A stretch of 64,000 bases of DNA from Brevundimonas alba (GCF_011927945.1 NZ_JAATJM010000002.1:744001-808000), one strand, 5' to 3'. Positions 8,922-20,759 are shown, counted from the stretch's first letter. Made by a program: numbers and translations. The notes: a model not told the origin generated them from the letters alone.

Positions 8922-10715
8922 CTAGTGCTTCACCCGCACATACGTCCCCGGCGCCGCGGCGCCCGCCTTCAGTTTCCCGGCCCCGACCTTGCGGGCCTTG
9001 ACCTTGTCGTCGCCGGCGGCGGCGTCGAGCCAGCCTTGCCATTCGGGCCACCAGGAGCCGGGCTTCTGTTCGGCGCCGGCGAGCCAGGCGTCGGCATCGG
9101 CGGGGGCCTCGTCGTTGGTCCAGTAGCCGTGCTTGTTGGCGGCGGGCGGGTTGATCATGCCGGCGTTGTGGCCGGAGCCGCCGAGCAGGAACCGGGTCGG
9201 GCCGCCGAAGAAGTGGCGGCCGGCGTAGGTGTTCTTCCAGGCGGCGACGTGGTCGTCCCTGAGGGCGACGATCATGACGGGGGTCTTGATGGCCGAGAGG
9301 TCGAGGGCCACGCCGTCGATGGCGATGCCGTTCGGCTCCTTGAGCCGGTTGTCCTTGAGCACCTGACGGCCGTATTCCTTGAGCATACGGGCCGGGATGC
9401 GCGAGCCGTCGTCGAACCACCACAGCAGGTCGGAGGCGCGGACCTCGTCGCCCAGCAGGTAGTGGTTGACCACCGAGGACCAGATCAGGTCGTTGGCGCG
9501 GACCGTGGAGAACAGTTTGGCGAGGTCGTGCGCCTCGACATAGCCGCGCTCGTCCAGATAGCGGTCGAAGGCCTTGAGGTCGTTCTCGCCGGTGAACACC
9601 GACCATTCGCCCATGTCGCCGAAGTCCACGAGGGTGGCGATCAGGGTCGCCGAGGCGATGCGTTCGGCGCGACCGGTCGCGGCCAGATACGCCATGGTCA
9701 TGGCCGAGAGGGTGCCGCCGAGGCAGTAGGAGACCAGATCGACGTCGGGCTCGCCCGTGGCGGACTCGACGGCGTCGAGGGCGGCGACGACGCCGCGCTT
9801 CACATAGTCGGTCATGCCGGTGTCGGCGTGGCTCTCGTCCGGGTTGGCCCAGGAGATGACGAAGACGGTGTGGCCCTGCTCGACCAGCCAGCCGAGGTAG
9901 CTGGCCTTGGGCGTCAGGTCGAAGAGGTAGTATTTGTTGACCAGCGGCGGGATGAACAGCAGCGGGCGGCGATAGACCTTGTCGGTCGCGGGCGCGTACT
10001 GGATCAGTTCGAACAGCTCATTGCTGAACACCACGGCGCCGGGGGTGGCGGCGACGTTGACGCCCAGTTCGAAGTCGTTGGGGGCGCGGCGGGTGACGAG
10101 CCCCTGCCCTTTCGCCACATCTTCCAGCAGGTTCGACAGGCCGGTCATCAGGCTGAGGCCGCCGCTCTCGATGGTGCGGCGGGCGACCTGCGGATTGGTG
10201 TGCGGGAAGTTGGTCGGGGCCAGGGCGTTGATCAGCTGGCGGCTGGCGAAGTCGACCTGGGCGCGGGTGGCGTCATCGACCGGCGCCGCGGCGACGAAGT
10301 CCTGCAGCTGGCGGGCGGCGAGCAGATAGGACTGTTTCAGGTAGTCGTAGACGGGCTCCTCGGTCCAGGCGGGGTCGCTGAAGCGGCGGTCGCCCTTCGC
10401 CGGGGCGGCGACGGGGGCCGGTTCCGAACCGGCGATGACGCGCTCGCCCATGGTGCGCCACAGGGCGGTCCAGTCGCTCCAGCCCTTCGCCTGCGCCTCG
10501 AGCACGGCGGCGGGGTTGGTCATGACGGCGACGTTGAAGTCGAACATGGCGCGGGCGATCGTGGTCGGATCGTAGGGCAGCGCCTGCGGGGTCACGGCCT
10601 GCATCCAGGTGGTGCGCATCGCCGCGGCGGCGTTGACCATCAGGGCGGTGAGGCTCTCGGCTGCGACCTCGGGATCGGGGATGGCGGGGATCGGCGCGGC
10701 GGTCGAGGCGGGCAT
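8922..10715 (-). CDS. phaC: Class I poly(3-hydroxyalkanoate) synthase
   Basis: A 597-residue protein of typical class I length. The alpha/beta-hydrolase core begins near residue 250 (PLLFIPPLVNKYYL). The lipase-like box is SYCLGG with nucleophile Cys331. The C-terminal SGHNAGMINPP segment carries the catalytic histidine, and the intervening region (VALRDDHVAAWKNTY) supplies the aspartate. The N-terminal domain (ADWTALW-like region, RRFSDPAWTEEPVYDYLKQSY) is the conserved PhaC N domain. The enzyme polymerises (R)-3-hydroxyacyl-CoA on granule surfaces. No phaR, phaA or phaB is in the window. A small ORF ends 15 bases upstream and could share the transcript. Confidence 0.95.
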   Translation of the reverse strand: MPASTAAPIPAIPDPEVAAESLTALMVNAAAAMRTTWMQAVTPQALPYDPTTIARAMFDFNVAVMTNPAAVLEAQAKGWSDWTALWRTMGERVIAGSEPAPVAAPAKGDRRFSDPAWTEEPVYDYLKQSYLLAARQLQDFVAAAPVDDATRAQVDFASRQLINALAPTNFPHTNPQVARRTIESGGLSLMTGLSNLLEDVAKGQGLVTRRAPNDFELGVNVAATPGAVVFSNELFELIQYAPATDKVYRRPLLFIPPLVNKYYLFDLTPKASYLGWLVEQGHTVFVISWANPDESHADTGMTDYVKRGVVAALDAVESATGEPDVDLVSYCLGGTLSAMTMAYLAATGRAERIASATLIATLVDFGDMGEWSVFTGENDLKAFDRYLDERGYVEAHDLAKLFSTVRANDLIWSSVVNHYLLGDEVRASDLLWWFDDGSRIPARMLKEYGRQVLKDNRLKEPNGIAIDGVALDLSAIKTPVMIVALRDDHVAAWKNTYAGRHFFGGPTRFLLGGSGHNAGMINPPAANKHGYWTNDEAPADADAWLAGAEQKPGSWWPEWQGWLDAAAGDDKVKARKVGAGKLKAGAAAPGTYVRVKH

Positions 10716-10730
10716 GGGGCGGTCTTCCGC

Positions 10731-10913
10731 TTAGAGCGAGACGAGAACGTCGACGGCGGCGCAATCCTGCGGCGCCACGAACAGCAACGCGAGGGCTCGG
10801 TCGGGGTTCTGGGCGGTCCACTCCGGGCAGGGCGCGGGCGCGGCCTCGATCAGACGGGCGACCGGGGCGATGGTGCGGGCGGCGGGCGAAAAGGCGGCGG
10901 CGTCGAAGGCCAT
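10731..10913 (-). CDS. Small ORF upstream of phaC (60 aa), unknown
   Basis: Starts with MAFDAAAFSPAARTIAPVAR, holds two cysteines (CPEW, DCAAV) and ends in DVLVSL. Its third codon positions are overwhelmingly G or C, as in real genes here, and it ends 15 bases before the phaC start on the same strand. The ribosome-binding site is weak (GGA about 9 bases upstream). No domain is recognised. A role linked to PHA metabolism would be a guess from position only. Confidence 0.45.
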   Translation of the reverse strand: MAFDAAAFSPAARTIAPVARLIEAAPAPCPEWTAQNPDRALALLFVAPQDCAAVDVLVSL

Positions 10914-10998
10914 GACGGTGTTCCAACGGCTGAGCTTGGGATGACGTCGTTATCGCACGGCTAATATGTTATGACGATGCTGGCTTCTGCTAAATCAT

Positions 10999-11014
10999 TG
11001 TGCGTTTTTGCACA
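10999..11014. promoter_or_regulatory. Inverted repeat upstream of the LysR gene (possible operator)
   Basis: TGTGC-GTTTTT-GCACA: 5-bp perfect arms around a T-rich 6-base spacer, ending 11 bases before the chosen GTG start and abutting the AGGAG ribosome-binding site. It lies in the region between the LysR gene and the divergent small ORF/phaC. A LysR autoregulatory box or a small leader hairpin are both possible. Confidence 0.35.
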
Positions 11015-11025
11015 GGAGCGCTCAC

Positions 11026-11964
11026 GTGTCCGACTTCAACTGGAATGACCTGCGCGCCTTTCTCGCCGTGGCGAGGACCGGCCGGCTGACGGCGGCGTCG
11101 GCACGGGTGGGCGCGGATCACACCACGGTGTCGCGGCGCATCGCGGCGCTGGAGGCGGCGATTGGCGCGCGGCTGTTCGACCGTAGCCCGGCCGGATACG
11201 CCCTGACCGCCCACGGCGAGCGGCTGATGCCGACCGCCGAGAAGATCGAGAGCCTGACGCTGCTGGCGGCCAGCGAGGTGGGCGAGGCGGATCAGGCCCT
11301 GACCGGCGCGGTGCGGATCGGGGCCCCGGAGGGGTTCGGCAGCTATTTCATCGCCCCGCTGCTGGCGAGCTTCGCGGACCGGCATCCCGGGCTCGAGATC
11401 CAGCTGGTCGCCATCCCCGGCATCGTCAGCCTGTCAAAGCGAGAGGCCGACATCGCGGTGACGCTGAGCCCGCCGCGGGAGGGTCGACTGGTCGCGCGCA
11501 AGCTGACCGACTACGGCCTCAGCCTGTACGCCTCCCCGTCGTATCTGGACGCGCGGCCGCCGATACGCACCCGCGCCGACATGGCCGGTCACCGCTTCGT
11601 CGGCTACATCGGCGACCTGCTGTACGCCCCCGAGCTGGACTATATGCAGGCGCCGGACGTGGATATTCACGTGGGTCTGCAGAGCTCGAACCTGATCGCC
11701 CAGCTGCAGGCCACGCTGGCCGGCGCGGGCCTGTGCGTCCTGCCCGACTTCATCGGGGCGCGGGAGCCGGGACTGAGGCGCGTTTTGCCGGACGCGGTGC
11801 ATCTGGACCGCAGCCTCTGGCTGGTCGTCCACGCCGATCTTCGCTCGCTGGCGCGGATCAAGGCGGTGACGGCGATGATCACCGGGGCGGTCAGGACCGA
11901 CCGCCGGCTGCTCACCGGTGGCGGAACCGACCCGGCCGCAACGCTCGACTCAACCGGGGCCTGA
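11026..11964 (+). CDS. LysR-family transcriptional regulator
   Basis: The GTG at 11026 is preferred because AGGAG sits 7 bases upstream and the family N-terminus (FNWNDLRAFLAVARTGRLTA) follows at once; this gives 312 residues. The winged HTH occupies about 1-62 (ASARVGADHTTVSRRIAALE). The effector-binding domain starts near 88 (GAVRIGAPEGFGSYFIAPLL). It is divergent from the phaC side. Its target and effector are unknown. The last about 20 residues (LLTGGGTDPAATLDSTGA) look non-conserved, and a separate coding frame begins immediately after the stop. Confidence 0.88.
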   Translation: MSDFNWNDLRAFLAVARTGRLTAASARVGADHTTVSRRIAALEAAIGARLFDRSPAGYALTAHGERLMPTAEKIESLTLLAASEVGEADQALTGAVRIGAPEGFGSYFIAPLLASFADRHPGLEIQLVAIPGIVSLSKREADIAVTLSPPREGRLVARKLTDYGLSLYASPSYLDARPPIRTRADMAGHRFVGYIGDLLYAPELDYMQAPDVDIHVGLQSSNLIAQLQATLAGAGLCVLPDFIGAREPGLRRVLPDAVHLDRSLWLVVHADLRSLARIKAVTAMITGAVRTDRRLLTGGGTDPAATLDSTGA

Positions 11965-12029
11965 GCCCGCAGGCGCGCCAAGCTCCGGTAATCCGGGCGG
12001 ACGGCTCGACCTTCGTCACCTCCATCGAG

Positions 12030-12389
12030 GTGCTGCGCTACGCCAACAACACCACCACCACCCTGACCTACGGCGCTCCGGCCCCGCTGGAGTCGGCGGC
12101 CAAGGCGGCGAACGGCCCGCAGGTGATCCCGACGGTGTTCGTCGACGACGGCTTCGTCCTGCCGGCCATTGTCGACGACCAGCCCCTCGTCCTGCCGGGC
12201 GCCGAGGCGTTCAAATTCGCCGACGATCCGCTGGTCCTGCCCGGAGCCGAAGACCCCGGGCCACTGTTCGTCGGGCTTGAGGCGCGGCTGGAGAGCCATC
12301 TGCCATTCGTCGGCGACTGGATGATCGCGTTGGATCCGGACGGGCGACTGGCCGGCCTGCCGGCCTATCGCGAGAACGGCTGGTTCTGA
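12030..12389 (+). CDS. Hypothetical protein with PLVLPGAE repeats, possibly 5'-truncated
   Basis: Codon bias shows genuine coding sequence from about 11990 to 12389, but this frame has no ATG, GTG or TTG until a GTG at 12030 (119 residues). Coding-like sequence (VIRADGSTFVTSIE) precedes that GTG, so the true N-terminus may have been lost. Visible features are a threonine run (NNTTTTLTYGAP), a motif FVDDGFVLPAIVDDQ, and two copies of PLVLPGAE spaced 17 residues apart. The C-terminus is FVGDWMIALDPDGRLAGLPA. I do not recognise the family. It could be a gene remnant fused behind the LysR gene by a deletion. Confidence 0.5.
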   Translation: MLRYANNTTTTLTYGAPAPLESAAKAANGPQVIPTVFVDDGFVLPAIVDDQPLVLPGAEAFKFADDPLVLPGAEDPGPLFVGLEARLESHLPFVGDWMIALDPDGRLAGLPAYRENGWF

Positions 12390-12434
12390 CGGGCGCCGCT
12401 TGGCGCAGGCGGCCGGGGCTGGTCTAATCCCGCG

Positions 12435-13367
12435 ATGACCGACCGCCCCGCCCTGCTCATCATGCAGCGCCACCTCGCGCCGCTGACTGCGTTTCTCGAA
12501 AGCGTGTGGGACGTCTACCGGTTCTGGGAAGGCCCGCCGCTGGAGGCGGCCCACGACATCCGGGCCCTCGTGGTCGCCGGGGAGTTTCCGCTCGACAAGG
12601 CGCTGATCGAGAGTCTGCCCAACCTGCAGCTGATCGCCTGTTTCACCTCGGGCTATGACCGGATCGACGTCGACTGGTGCCGGGCGCGGGGCCTGCCCGT
12701 CACCCACGCGCCGGGTGTGAACCACGAGGACGTCGCTGATCACGCCCTGGGCCTGATCCTCGCTGCGCGCCGTCAGATCGCGGCCGGCGATCGCACCCTG
12801 CGGAGCGGCGGCTGGACGCCCGACTCGAAGATGATCACCCCCTCCCTGAACGGCCAGCGGCTCGGCATCGTCGGCCTGGGATCCATCGGTGAGGCGGTGG
12901 CCCGCCGTGGCGAAGCCCTGCGCATGACGGTAAAATGGTGGGGCCCGAGGGACAAGCCGGCGGCCTGGCCGCGCGCCGGCAGCCTGCTGGATCTCGCGCG
13001 GGACAGCGACATCCTCGTGGTCGCCTGCAAGGCCGACGACAGCAATATCGGCCTGATTTCGCGCGAGGTGATCGAGGCGCTGGGGCCGTCCGGCCTGCTG
13101 GTCAACGTCGCCCGCGGACAGCTCATTGACGAGACCGCGCTGATTGCGGCGCTCAAGGATGGCCGGCTGGGTCAGGCGGCGCTGGACGTGTTCGAGGACG
13201 AGCCGACCGACGCCGCCCGCTGGGCCGATGTGCCCAATACGGTGCTGACGCCACACACCGGCGGCGCCACCACGGAGGCGGTGCAGGGCATGCTGGGGCT
13301 GCTGGTGCAGAACCTGCAGGCCGCGTTCGCGGGCGAGCCGCTGAAGACGCCGGTTCCGCACAGCTGA
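12435..13367 (+). CDS. D-2-hydroxyacid dehydrogenase (glyoxylate/hydroxypyruvate reductase type)
   Basis: A 310-residue NAD(P)-dependent dehydrogenase. The Rossmann motif GLGSIGEAVARRGEAL lies near 144-160. Catalytic Arg is in NVARGQLID, Glu in DVFEDEPTD and His in TPHTGG. The catalytic domain is at both ends, as usual. It reduces 2-keto acids such as glyoxylate or hydroxypyruvate in the cytoplasm; the exact substrate cannot be set from sequence. The start is an ATG 45 bases after the preceding frame. Confidence 0.88.
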   Translation: MTDRPALLIMQRHLAPLTAFLESVWDVYRFWEGPPLEAAHDIRALVVAGEFPLDKALIESLPNLQLIACFTSGYDRIDVDWCRARGLPVTHAPGVNHEDVADHALGLILAARRQIAAGDRTLRSGGWTPDSKMITPSLNGQRLGIVGLGSIGEAVARRGEALRMTVKWWGPRDKPAAWPRAGSLLDLARDSDILVVACKADDSNIGLISREVIEALGPSGLLVNVARGQLIDETALIAALKDGRLGQAALDVFEDEPTDAARWADVPNTVLTPHTGGATTEAVQGMLGLLVQNLQAAFAGEPLKTPVPHS

Positions 13368-13439
13368 TCAGGTCCGGACACTGGCGCGGCCGCCGGGTCG
13401 TGGCATAGTCGGGCTCGCCCTGTCGCCGCGAGTCACCTC

Positions 13440-14333
13440 TTGTCCGAAACCCTGTCCCCCGCCCCGTCGTCAGAGCTTTCGCCGGACGCGAGCCCGCCCC
13501 TGACGCTCGAGTGCTTCCCGACCCGACCCTCGCCGCCGCAGCTGGTCCCCGGCCGGCCTGACCGCGACTGGATGGACGCCTTCACGGCTCGTCACCCCTA
13601 CCGCTGCCTGCCCCTGAGCATGGCCAATACGACGGGCTGGGAGCTGCTGTGCCCGTTCGGGTTCGAGGCGGAATGGGACGGGGGGCTCGGGGCCGAGGCC
13701 ATCACCTTCACGCCGGACGCCGACGCCACCCTGTTCGATCATTTCGCGGCGTCGCACTTCACCCACGGCGTGATCACCTTCCACACCGGCTGGCTGTTCC
13801 GCACCCCGCCCGGCTGGGCGCTGCGCGCCTCGGGCAGTCCGAACCGGTTCAAGCACGGGCTGTCGCCGCTGGAAGGCCTGGTCGAGACCGACTGGCTCCC
13901 CTACCCCTTCACCATGAACTGGGCCTTCACCGCGCCCGGCAAGGTTCGGTTCGAGAAGGACGAGCCGTTCTGCTTCATCCAGCCGGTCGAGCACCGCCGC
14001 ATCGAGGCCTTCGAGCCGGTGCGGGTGTCGATGGACGACGACGCCGATCTGGCGCGCCAGTACGAAACGTGGCGCGAGACCCGGACCCTGTTCAACAACA
14101 GCATGGCCGACGGCGACCCGGAGGCGATCAAACAGGCGTGGCAGCGCTATTATTTCCGCGGCGAATACCCGGATCAGGCCGAGGCCCGGCCCGAGGGGCA
14201 CGTCAACAAGCGGCGTCTGGCCGCCCTGCCCGACGCGCCGCCGCCGCCCCCCGCCCCGCACTTCCCGACGGTCGATTTCAAGGGCTGGTCCGCGGTCAAC
14301 GCGGCCAATCTGAAGACGCCCGCGAAGGACTGA
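13440..14333 (+). CDS. DUF6065-like protein
   Basis: A 297-residue protein read from a TTG start. It has a proline-rich N-terminus, a central conserved-looking block with many aromatic residues (GWELLCPFGFEAEWDGG, FTHGVITFHTGWLFRTPPGW, WLPYPFTMNWAFT) and a PPPPPAP stretch near the C-terminus. It has no signal peptide and no known catalytic motif. The pattern matches my memory of DUF6065 proteins, whose function is not established. It converges on the EF-hand gene with 6 bases between stops. Confidence 0.6.
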   Translation: MSETLSPAPSSELSPDASPPLTLECFPTRPSPPQLVPGRPDRDWMDAFTARHPYRCLPLSMANTTGWELLCPFGFEAEWDGGLGAEAITFTPDADATLFDHFAASHFTHGVITFHTGWLFRTPPGWALRASGSPNRFKHGLSPLEGLVETDWLPYPFTMNWAFTAPGKVRFEKDEPFCFIQPVEHRRIEAFEPVRVSMDDDADLARQYETWRETRTLFNNSMADGDPEAIKQAWQRYYFRGEYPDQAEARPEGHVNKRRLAALPDAPPPPPAPHFPTVDFKGWSAVNAANLKTPAKD

Positions 14334-14339
14334 CCGGCC

Positions 14340-14831
14340 TCAGCCGCCGGGCATGTCCGGCATCGGCTCCGGCTCGGCGGAGGGCATCGGCATGGACGGC
14401 GCGGCCGGAGGCGTCGGGGGACGCGGGAGCTCGTCGCCGGACAGCGTGCCGTCGTGGTTGGCGTCCATACGGGTGAACATCCGCTGCATGCCGGCGGTCA
14501 ACTCGTCTTTCGAGATGCGGCCGTCGTTGCTGGCGTCGGATTGCGAGATGGCCGTGCGCAGGCGGCCGCCGCCCATGCTTCCGGCGGGTCCCCGGCTCAG
14601 CACCGCCAGTTCGTCACCGGTGATGGCGGCGTCCTGATTGGCGTCGAGGCGTCCGAACAGCCGGTCCGCGAAGGTCGGTACGTCAGCGAGGGTGCGCGGA
14701 CCGCCCATGCCGCCGCCGGGCTGTGGAGCGCCCTGCGGCGCAGTCTGGGCCCGAGCCTGGGCCATCGCCGGAGAGGACAGGATCAGCAGGGCGCCGAGCG
14801 CACCCGCCAAGGCTTGGGTCTGAAGAGTCAT
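14340..14831 (-). CDS. Secreted EF-hand protein
   Basis: A 163-residue protein with a signal peptide (hydrophobic 8-22, AMAQA cleavage region). Three calcium-binding loops are visible: DANQDAAITGDE, DASNDGRISKDE and DANHDGTLSGDE, with acidic residues at the expected positions 1, 3, 5 and 12. The C-terminal tail is proline/methionine-rich. Likely a periplasmic Ca2+-binding protein; its partner is unknown. It is divergent from the sahR operon. Confidence 0.82.
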   Translation of the reverse strand: MTLQTQALAGALGALLILSSPAMAQARAQTAPQGAPQPGGGMGGPRTLADVPTFADRLFGRLDANQDAAITGDELAVLSRGPAGSMGGGRLRTAISQSDASNDGRISKDELTAGMQRMFTRMDANHDGTLSGDELPRPPTPPAAPSMPMPSAEPEPMPDMPGG

Positions 14832-14911
14832 CGAACGGTTCCGCGTTACTGCGACCCCGCCAGATTGTGCCTGAACCCGCCTCCGCGCCAGCGGTTTCCG
14901 CTTGCATAAGC

Positions 14912-14931
14912 ATATAAGGATATCCTTATAT
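14912..14931. promoter_or_regulatory. Perfect 20-bp palindrome: probable SahR operator
   Basis: ATATAAGGATATCCTTATAT is an uninterrupted palindrome ending 6 bases before the ATG of the ArsR-methyltransferase gene. Its size, symmetry and AT-rich flanks in a high-GC context fit an ArsR-type operator. Known SahR regulators repress SAM-cycle operons from palindromic sites and release on binding S-adenosylhomocysteine, so feedback control of this operon is inferred. Confidence 0.75.
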
Positions 14932-14937
14932 TATCTC

Positions 14938-15900
14938 ATGTCACTCACCGCCGACCAGACCGTCGAGGCCCTGCGCGCCGTGGGCGAGCCGACCCGGCTC
15001 CGCGTCCTGTCGCTTCTGGCCGGCGAGGAACTGTCGGTGATGGAGCTGTCGCGCATCCTCGACCAGAGCCAGCCGCGGGTGTCGCGCCACCTCAAGCTGA
15101 TGACCGACGCGGGCCTGATCGAGCGCTTCCCGGACGGCGCCCGGGTCTTCTATCGCCTGACCTCGGACGCGCCCGCCCGCCGCCTGATCGACACCGTCCT
15201 GGACGTCCTCGACGATGCCGCCGGCGAGGTCGACGACCGCCGGCTGGAGGAAGTCCGCCGGGACCGTGAGGTCGCCGCCGGCGCCTATTTTGAGCGCATC
15301 GCGCCGCAGTGGGACCGCATCCGCTCGCTCTATGTCTGCGAAACCGCCGTCGAGGCGGCTATCCTCCGGGCGGCCGGCGAAGGGCCGTTCGAGCGCGTCG
15401 TGGATCTCGGCACCGGCTCGGGACGGATGCTGACCCTGCTCGGCAAGAAGGCGAAGATGTCGCTCGGCCTCGACCTCAGCCAGAACATGCTCAACATCGC
15501 CCGCGCCAACGTCACCCGGGCCGGGCTGGACAAGGTCGAGCTGCGCCACGGCGACATCTTCGCCACCCGCCTGCCGCAGCAGAGCGCCGATCTGGTGCTG
15601 GTGCACCAGGTGCTGCACTACCTCGCCGATCCGTCGACGGCCGTAGCCGAGGCCGCGCGTCTGGTCATGCCGGGCGGCAGGCTGCTGATCGTCGACTTCG
15701 CCCCGCATGCGCTGGAACACCTGCGCGAGGAGCATCAGCACCGCCGCCTCGGCTTCTCCGACGATGAGATGAAGCGCTGGCTCGGCGAGGCGGGCCTGAC
15801 CTCGTCCGCGCCGATCGCCCTGCCCCCGGACACCGACGGCCTGACAGTCGTCATCTGGACCGCCGAACGATCGGCCGAGGCCAAGGCCGCGGTCGCATGA
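14938..15900 (+). CDS. sahR: SahR-like ArsR-family regulator with methyltransferase-type sensor domain
   Basis: ATG at 14938 gives 320 residues; an in-frame ATG at 14902 lies upstream of the operator and is unlikely. Residues 1-90 form an ArsR winged HTH (EPTRLRVLSLL, SQPRVSRHLKLMTDAGLIE). Residues about 110-320 form a SAM-methyltransferase fold with motif I DLGTGSG at 156-162. SahR proteins are known to use this fold to sense S-adenosylhomocysteine and to repress SAM-cycle genes. The gene overlaps metF by ATGA and heads an operon with both methionine-synthase halves, which supports that role. A true methyltransferase activity is not excluded. Confidence 0.85.
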   Translation: MSLTADQTVEALRAVGEPTRLRVLSLLAGEELSVMELSRILDQSQPRVSRHLKLMTDAGLIERFPDGARVFYRLTSDAPARRLIDTVLDVLDDAAGEVDDRRLEEVRRDREVAAGAYFERIAPQWDRIRSLYVCETAVEAAILRAAGEGPFERVVDLGTGSGRMLTLLGKKAKMSLGLDLSQNMLNIARANVTRAGLDKVELRHGDIFATRLPQQSADLVLVHQVLHYLADPSTAVAEAARLVMPGGRLLIVDFAPHALEHLREEHQHRRLGFSDDEMKRWLGEAGLTSSAPIALPPDTDGLTVVIWTAERSAEAKAAVA

Positions 15901-16850
15901 GCGCCGCCGCCCTCAGCCTCGCCGAAGCCCGCGCCCTGCTGCTGTCGCCGCTGGGTCCGGTCGCCCGCGCGGGGCAGGATTCCTCGCGGCCGCGCGTGTC
16001 GTTCGAATTCTTCCCGCCCAAGTCGGACGAGGCCGAGGCGGCCCTGTGGAAGGCGGTCACCCGGCTGGCCCCGCTGCAGCCCGACTTCGTCTCCGTCACC
16101 TACGGCGCCGGCGGCTCGACGCGGGAGCGCACGCACCGGACGGTCCAGCGCATCCTCGACGAGACCGATCTGACGCCCGCGGCCCACCTGACCTGCGTCG
16201 AGGCCAGCCGGGACGAGGTCGACGCGGTGATCGACGGCTACCGCGCCTCGGGCGTGCGCCATATCGTGGCCCTGCGCGGCGATCCGCCGGGCGGCAGCGG
16301 CATCGGCGGGGCCTATGTTCCGCGCATGGACGGCTACGCCAACGCCACCGAACTGACCGCCGCGGTGGCCGGCCGGGGCGGCTTCGAGATCAGCGTCGGC
16401 TGCTATCCCGAGGGTCATCCCGAGAGCCCCTCGCTGGCGCATGACATCGATGTGCTGAAGGCCAAGGTCGACGCCGGGGCGACGCGCACGATCAGCCAGT
16501 TCTTCTTCGACATCGACGCCTTCCTCCGCTTCCGCGACCGCGTGCGGGCGGCGGGCGTCACCATTCCGATCATCCCCGGCGTGATGCCGGTGACCAACTT
16601 CACCGGACTGAAGCGGATGTCGGCGGGCTGCGGCGCCTCGGTGCCGGACTGGCTGGCCGCGCATTTCGAGGGGCTGGACGCCGATCCGGAGACCCGCAAG
16701 CTGATCGCCGCCTCCGTCGCCGCCGAAACCTGCGCCCGGCTGCAGGAGGAAGGGTTCGCCGACTTCCACTTCTACACCCTCAACCGCGCCGACCTCGTCT
16801 ACGCCATCTGCCGGGTGCTGGGCGTGCGCGAGCAGCGGGCCCACGCGTGA
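15897..16850 (+). CDS. metF: Methylenetetrahydrofolate reductase
   Basis: A 317-residue flavoprotein that reduces 5,10-methylene-THF to 5-methyl-THF, the methyl donor for methionine synthase. The family N-terminus [14 protein letters not shown] is clear, followed by [32 protein letters not shown] and [11 protein letters not shown], all standard MetF blocks. The start overlaps the sahR stop by 4 bases and its own stop overlaps the next gene, so translation is probably coupled. Confidence 0.95.
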   Translation: MSAAALSLAEARALLLSPLGPVARAGQDSSRPRVSFEFFPPKSDEAEAALWKAVTRLAPLQPDFVSVTYGAGGSTRERTHRTVQRILDETDLTPAAHLTCVEASRDEVDAVIDGYRASGVRHIVALRGDPPGGSGIGGAYVPRMDGYANATELTAAVAGRGGFEISVGCYPEGHPESPSLAHDIDVLKAKVDAGATRTISQFFFDIDAFLRFRDRVRAAGVTIPIIPGVMPVTNFTGLKRMSAGCGASVPDWLAAHFEGLDADPETRKLIAASVAAETCARLQEEGFADFHFYTLNRADLVYAICRVLGVREQRAHA

Positions 16851-17925
16851 GCCGCATGACGACCCGACAGGACCGCATCGCCGCCCTCCACGCCGCCGCG
16901 CGCGAGCGCATCCTGGTGCTGGACGGCAGCTGGGGCGTGATGATCCAGCGGCGCGAGCTGTCCGAGGCCGAGTTTCGCGGCGGCCGTTTCGCCGATCATC
17001 CGGTGCAGCTGAAGGGCGACAACGACATCCTGTGCCTGACACGGCCCGATGTCGTCTCGGACCTGCACGACCAGTATTTCGCCGCCGGCGCGGACATCAC
17101 CGAGACCAACACCTTCTCGGCCACGACGATCGCCCAGGAAGACTACCGTCTGTCGCCGGACGACGTGTTCGACCTGAACCGCGAAGGCGCCCGGCTGGCC
17201 CGGGCGGCGGCGGACGCCTGGACAGCCAAGGAGCCCGGCAAGCCGCGCTTCGTCGCCGGCGCGATCGGGCCGACCAACCGCATGCTGTCGATGTCATCGG
17301 ATGTGAACGACCCCGGCGCGCGCACGGTCACGTTCGACGAGGTCTACGACGCCTACAGCCATCAGGTGCGGGCCCTTAACGAGGGTGGGGTCGACCTCTA
17401 TCTGATCGAAACCATCACCGACACGCTGAACTGCAAGGCGGCGATCAAGGCCATCCTCGACCTCGCCGACGAGGGCGTGGAGCCCCTCCCCATCTGGATT
17501 TCCGGCACCATCGTCGACCGCTCCGGTCGCACCCTGTCGGGCCAGACCGCCGAGGCCTTCTGGCACAGCGTGCGGCATGCCAAACCCTTTGCCGTCGGCT
17601 TCAACTGCGCCCTCGGCGGCGAACTGATGCGGCCGTTCATCGCCGAGTTGTCGCGCGTGGCCGACACCCTTGTGGCCGCCTATCCCAATGCCGGCCTGCC
17701 CAACGCCATGGGCGACTACGACGAGCAGCCGCACGAGACGGCGCATTTCATCGAGGAGTGGGCCCGGTCCGGGCTGGTCAACATCGTCGGCGGCTGTTGC
17801 GGCACGACGCCGGAACACATCCGGCACGTGGCCGACGAGGTCGCGGGCGTGAGTCCGAGGGCCATCCCGGAGCGGCCCGTCGCCATGCGCCTGTCCGGGC
17901 TGGAACCGTTCGAACTGACCGCCTG

Positions 17926-17926
<1 letters not shown>
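16847..17926 (+). CDS. metH: Methionine synthase, homocysteine-binding module (split MetH, N-terminal part)
   Basis: A 359-residue protein with a GTG start overlapping metF by 4 bases. It corresponds to the first domain of cobalamin-dependent MetH: a TIM barrel with the zinc-thiolate ligands in GFNCALGG and GGCCGTTP (Cys317 and Cys318). It activates homocysteine for methylation. The folate, B12 and reactivation domains are in the next gene, which starts at the overlapping TGATG. Cleavage of MetH at this junction is seen in other alphaproteobacteria, so the split is not by itself a defect. Confidence 0.93.
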
Positions 17927-20592
<2,666 letters not shown>

Positions 20593-20621
20593 TCCTCCAC
20601 GGCGATCAGTAACTTCCCCCT

Positions 20622-20759
20622 GCCGTCATCCTCGGGCTTGACCGAGGATCAGATCGTCCGGTGTGCAGTAGTGAGGCTTGCGGTTGCTCTGCCGGGGCCG
20701 TCTTCGAAACACAGCCTCGCCCGACCTCTGATCCCCGGATCAAGCCCGAGGATGACGGC
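20622..20759. repeat. REP-like element: 19-bp perfect inverted repeat, 100-base centre
   Basis: GCCGTCATCCTCGGGCTTG at 20622-20640 is the exact reverse complement of 20741-20759. Short flanking extensions (ACCGAGGATC and GATCCCCGGAT) are also nearly symmetrical. It lies in the 270-base gap after metH. CATCCTCGGGCTTGACC-type units are familiar intergenic repeats of Caulobacterales-like genomes. I see no gene in the centre. It may help end or protect the metH transcript. Confidence 0.7.

Noticed and set aside
20622..20759. Insertion sequence or CRISPR array.
   Set aside because: Only one inverted pair, no transposase frame, no direct repeats with spacers; it fits a REP-like element.
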